NCBI GenBank assembly: GCA_051654865.1
Contig: JBOFYV010000043.1
Location: forward strand, 1-23,868
Direction of reading: 5' to 3'
Length of the DNA: 23,868 nt
Source: JBOFOR01 sp051654865
Lineage (GTDB): Bacteria; Bacillota; Clostridia; Peptostreptococcales; Peptostreptococcaceae
Position 1 is the stretch's first letter. Every line of letters starts with the position of its first letter. The translations under genes were made by a program, and so were the position numbers. The notes beneath the pieces were generated by a model. It searched no databases. It saw only the letters and a program-made list of their open reading frames with translations, and was not told the DNA's origin. Shown here in pieces: positions 21,178-23,868 of the stretch.

Positions 21178-23868
21178 ATGTATAATAAGGATTACAATAA
21201 CCAATACAATAAAGAATCAAACACAACGAATTGTTGTGTACCAGGAATTAGAGAAACACTAGTTGCTATAGAAGAATGTGTATATAAAAATGCAAATATA
21301 CCTGGGTTTGGTGTATCAATATTAATAACATTGACGAATGGAATAACTTATGAGGTAGGAATTAATACAGGAACGCTACAAAGTATAAAGATATGTGAAA
21401 AAATTATAATAGTAGGGGATACAACTATATCATTATGTGATATTGCAAAGATAAAAATATTAACAGATATATCGTCAGACCCTAACTTTATAAGATGTCT
21501 AAAATCAAGATTATGCAAAGTGGCACAACCAAATAAGTGTGGATGTGATGATTACTTAGCTGTAAGCTTTGATGATGATTATGAAAACTCAAATAGAGAA
21601 ATAAGAAGAAGAGGAAGACAAGAAAATAGATGTAGAGAAACTAAAAAATGTTCATGTGATTACTGTCAAAATCAAAGCAATTGTAATACATGCGGGGCAT
21701 CATGTAAAGAAGATTGCACATGCAACAAAGAGGTTCAAAAATCAATATTATGCCAAGCTGATGAGATAGAAAGTATAGGTTTAGAAGGTGGAGTAAGAAC
21801 GGTAGGTACAGTAGAATCTATAGACAGTGTAACTTACACAACTGTATTAAATAGTGCTAGCTTACAAACCTCAACAACACCATTATTATCAGATGTTCAA
21901 GTTAAGTACAATACAGTTTCAGCATTAACAACAATAAGTGCAAAAAATACAAGTGTAGTTAATGAAGTTACTCCAAAACAGACAAAGGTACTAACAGATG
22001 TTACAGCATCTACAGTAGCTGTTTTAAAAGATATAACAGAAAATAGTGTAGATGTAGTAAGTAATGTTAATCTATTAGAACCAGTAAAAGTTATAACAGG
22101 TGTAAATACATCTACTATTACTTTAAGTGGACCAGTACAAACATCATTACAGGCTGTAGTAACTACAATATCCCTACTTCCATCAAAAGTAATAACTGAT
22201 GTTACAAGTCAAACATTATCTGTTATTAGTAATTTAGGAACACCAAGTACAGTAGCAGCAATATCAAGTATAACACCAACAACATTAGAAGTGGTAAATA
22301 GTGTAACATCAACAACAGCAAGTGCATTAAAAGATTTAGGAACACCAAGTACAGTAACAGCAATATCAAGTATAGTACCAACAACATTAGAAGTGGTAAA
22401 TAGTGTAACATCAACAACAACAAGTGCATTAAAAGATTTAGGAACGCCAAGTACAGTAACAGCAATATCAAGTATAGCACCAACAACATTAGAAGTAGTA
22501 AATAGTGTAACATCAACAACAACAAGTGCATTAAAAGATTTAGGAACACCAAGTACAGTAACAGCAATATCAAGTATATCACCAACAACATTAGAAGTAG
22601 TAAATAGTGTAACATCAACAACAACAAGTGCATTAAAAGATTTAGGAACGCCAAGTACAGTAACAGCAATATCAAATATAATACCAACAACTACTAGTGT
22701 AATAGGCGGAATAACAGCAAATGCTGTATCTACAATAACTGTACCAGGAGTTGCAACATTCCAAGTAGCAGGTCCTTTACCAGCAACAATAGTGGGTGTT
22801 ACTCAAGGACCTGGTGGATTACAAACACCAGTAAATATATTTGTAAATGGGCAACCTATAACAATTGTAGCAGTTCAAACAATATCTGCATTTGCAGCGC
22901 CTGTAACAGTATTAAATGTTTCTGGAACTCCTACACCAACAACAGTACTAACAGGATTAGGAACACCAGGTACAGTATCAGCAGTATCAAGCATAACACC
23001 AACAACACTAGAAGTAGTAAATAAAGTAACATCAACAACAGCAAGTGCACTAAAAGACTTAGCAGCATCAGTAACAGTATCAGCAATATCCAGCATAACA
23101 CCAACAACACTAGAAGTAGTAAATAAAGTAACATCAACAACAGCAAGTGCACTAAAAGATTTAGGAACATCAGTAACAGTATCAGCCGTATCAAGTATAA
23201 CACCAACAACGCTAGAGGTAGTAAATAAAGTAGCATCAACAACAGCAAGTGCACTGAAAGACTTAGGAACATCAGTAACAGTATCAGCAATATCAAGTAT
23301 AACACCACAAACTGTAGCTGCATCAACAGTACAGGTTACTTCGATTAGTTCTAATCTAGTAAGCTCTGCAATTGGAGGAAATGTAAATGGCGTAGTATCT
23401 GCTCCAACAGTATCCGCAGTATCCGCAATAACAGCAACTTCTATATTTATGAGCCCTATTAACCAAACAAATCCAGGAACAAAGATCAACGTAAAAGGAA
23501 TAAATACTAAGATATATCAAGATGTTGTGTCTAATATACAAAGTAATTCTGTAAATATAAATGAGTTGGGTAATGTAAGCAAGGTAACTATAGGGGAGCT
23601 TGGAAACCCAAGCTATAAAGCAGTAGTAACTGATGTATCAATAACAAAAACTTCTCAAAATGCAATAAATAATGTTGGAATAACAACAACAGGTACACCA
23701 GTAGTAAAAGAAATTAAGATAAAAGATGCAACTATAATATCTTCGACTGAAGAGCCTATAAGTGGAAACATAATCTGCTTGGGCAATGGAATAATGGTAG
23801 TAGAAGAGACTAATGGTGCTATATCAGTATATTCACTGTGTGAAATAGTATCATTTACAAAAAAATAA
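21178..23868 (+). CDS. Large Cys-rich, Thr/Ser/Val-rich tandem-repeat protein, possibly spore or cell surface
   Basis: An 896-residue protein I cannot place in a named family. It has no signal peptide or membrane helix. Residues 20-100 form a beta-rich globular domain. Residues 107-192 hold 14 cysteines with acidic and Arg-rich stretches (CSCDYCQNQSNCNTCGASC). From about 200 to 830 the protein is built of Thr/Ser/Val repeats: loose 11-residue units first (VTPKQTKVLTD, VTASTVAVLKD), then two blocks of near-identical 34-residue units separated by a non-repeat beta segment (VNIFVNGQPITIVAV). The C-terminal end (SGNIICLGNG...SVYSLCEIVSF) resembles the N-terminal domain's IIIVGDTTISLCDIAKI, as if the same fold caps both ends. 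Cys-rich plus repeat architecture without a signal suggests a spore-coat or exosporium protein, but that is inference. GTG 21166 is in frame, yet AAGGTAGGTG (21159-21168) fits ATG 21178. Confidence 0.75.
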   Translation: MYNKDYNNQYNKESNTTNCCVPGIRETLVAIEECVYKNANIPGFGVSILITLTNGITYEVGINTGTLQSIKICEKIIIVGDTTISLCDIAKIKILTDISSDPNFIRCLKSRLCKVAQPNKCGCDDYLAVSFDDDYENSNREIRRRGRQENRCRETKKCSCDYCQNQSNCNTCGASCKEDCTCNKEVQKSILCQADEIESIGLEGGVRTVGTVESIDSVTYTTVLNSASLQTSTTPLLSDVQVKYNTVSALTTISAKNTSVVNEVTPKQTKVLTDVTASTVAVLKDITENSVDVVSNVNLLEPVKVITGVNTSTITLSGPVQTSLQAVVTTISLLPSKVITDVTSQTLSVISNLGTPSTVAAISSITPTTLEVVNSVTSTTASALKDLGTPSTVTAISSIVPTTLEVVNSVTSTTTSALKDLGTPSTVTAISSIAPTTLEVVNSVTSTTTSALKDLGTPSTVTAISSISPTTLEVVNSVTSTTTSALKDLGTPSTVTAISNIIPTTTSVIGGITANAVSTITVPGVATFQVAGPLPATIVGVTQGPGGLQTPVNIFVNGQPITIVAVQTISAFAAPVTVLNVSGTPTPTTVLTGLGTPGTVSAVSSITPTTLEVVNKVTSTTASALKDLAASVTVSAISSITPTTLEVVNKVTSTTASALKDLGTSVTVSAVSSITPTTLEVVNKVASTTASALKDLGTSVTVSAISSITPQTVAASTVQVTSISSNLVSSAIGGNVNGVVSAPTVSAVSAITATSIFMSPINQTNPGTKINVKGINTKIYQDVVSNIQSNSVNINELGNVSKVTIGELGNPSYKAVVTDVSITKTSQNAINNVGITTTGTPVVKEIKIKDATIISSTEEPISGNIICLGNGIMVVEETNGAISVYSLCEIVSFTKK
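22234..22692 (+). repeat. Tandem 102-bp repeat block 1 (four full units and a partial)
   Basis: Units start at 22234, 22336, 22438 and 22540, with a partial at 22642. Each codes for 34 residues of the pattern LGTPSTVTAISS / I-PTTLEVVNS / VTSTTTSALKD (12+11+11). Units differ by only a few bases, which indicates recent duplication or gene conversion. Confidence 0.95.
22957..23316 (+). repeat. Tandem 102-bp repeat block 2 (three full units and a partial)
   Basis: Units start at 22957, 23059 and 23161, with a partial at 23263. They are the same 34-residue design as block 1 but a distinct subtype: VVNKV for VVNSV and TSVTVSA for TPSTVTA. The two blocks therefore diverged and were then amplified separately. 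Confidence 0.95.

Noticed and set aside
22226..22690. Antisense open frame of 154 codons rich in Leu
   Set aside because: It exists only because the repeat codons on the plus strand avoid antisense stops. It is low complexity, with no RBS and no family resemblance.
22234..23316. Direct repeats considered as a CRISPR array
   Set aside because: Repeats are contiguous 102-bp coding units in frame, without unique spacers.
22875..23489. Antisense open frame of 204 codons
   Set aside because: Same cause: a mirror of the second repeat block.

Overview
The window is low-GC DNA with strong Shine-Dalgarno sites, hairpin-plus-T-tract terminators and strictly anaerobic metabolism (ferredoxin-linked 2-oxoacid oxidation, a B12 mutase, a sodium-pumping decarboxylase, and a probable UGA-encoded selenoprotein). 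This points to a clostridial Firmicute. A relative of Clostridioides in the Peptostreptococcaceae is my best guess, but no rRNA or marker gene is present to prove it. No CRISPR array, tRNA, insertion sequence or phage gene was seen.

Layout. (1) 51-2858: a malY-malX pair (C-S lyase-like PLP enzyme and maltose/glucose-type PTS EIICB) ending at a two-way terminator shared with a convergent AzoR-like flavin reductase. (2) 3692-5055: a sigma-A promoter, a yybP-ykoY (Mn2+) riboswitch and an overlapping terminator, controlling an AI-2E/PerM-family membrane protein. (3) 5101-6911: a GNAT acetyltransferase (minus strand), then a HesB-like gene whose only chalcogen residue is an in-frame TGA, then a four-helix, His-containing membrane protein with an FMN-binding domain. 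(4) 6962-10387: a D-serine dehydratase/D-threonine aldolase-type PLP enzyme (minus strand) and an orphan membrane histidine kinase. (5) 10708-20410: a twelve-gene co-directional cluster. (6) 20411-21177: an intergenic stretch with a 27-codon gene, two very short SD-linked ORFs and a start-less hydrophobic reading frame, with terminators after them. (7) 21178-23868: a large Cys-rich, Thr/Ser/Val-rich repeat protein, perhaps a spore or cell-surface component.

The centrepiece is region 5. In order it encodes a four-subunit 2-oxoacid (probably 2-oxoglutarate):ferredoxin oxidoreductase (KorDABC), both halves of a split methylmalonyl-CoA mutase, its GTPase chaperone MeaB, methylmalonyl-CoA epimerase, and all four subunits of a Na+-translocating methylmalonyl-CoA decarboxylase (MmdA, D, C, B). 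Read as one pathway it converts 2-oxoglutarate to succinyl-CoA (yielding reduced ferredoxin), then to (R)- and (S)-methylmalonyl-CoA, then to propionyl-CoA with export of Na+. This would be a compact energy-conserving route from glutamate/2-oxoglutarate to propionate. The order and completeness are seen in the sequence; substrate and direction are inferred.

Several starts were moved downstream of the longest reading frame because a Shine-Dalgarno site fixes them (51, 3919, 5559, 10917, 14997, 16347, 18791, 21178).
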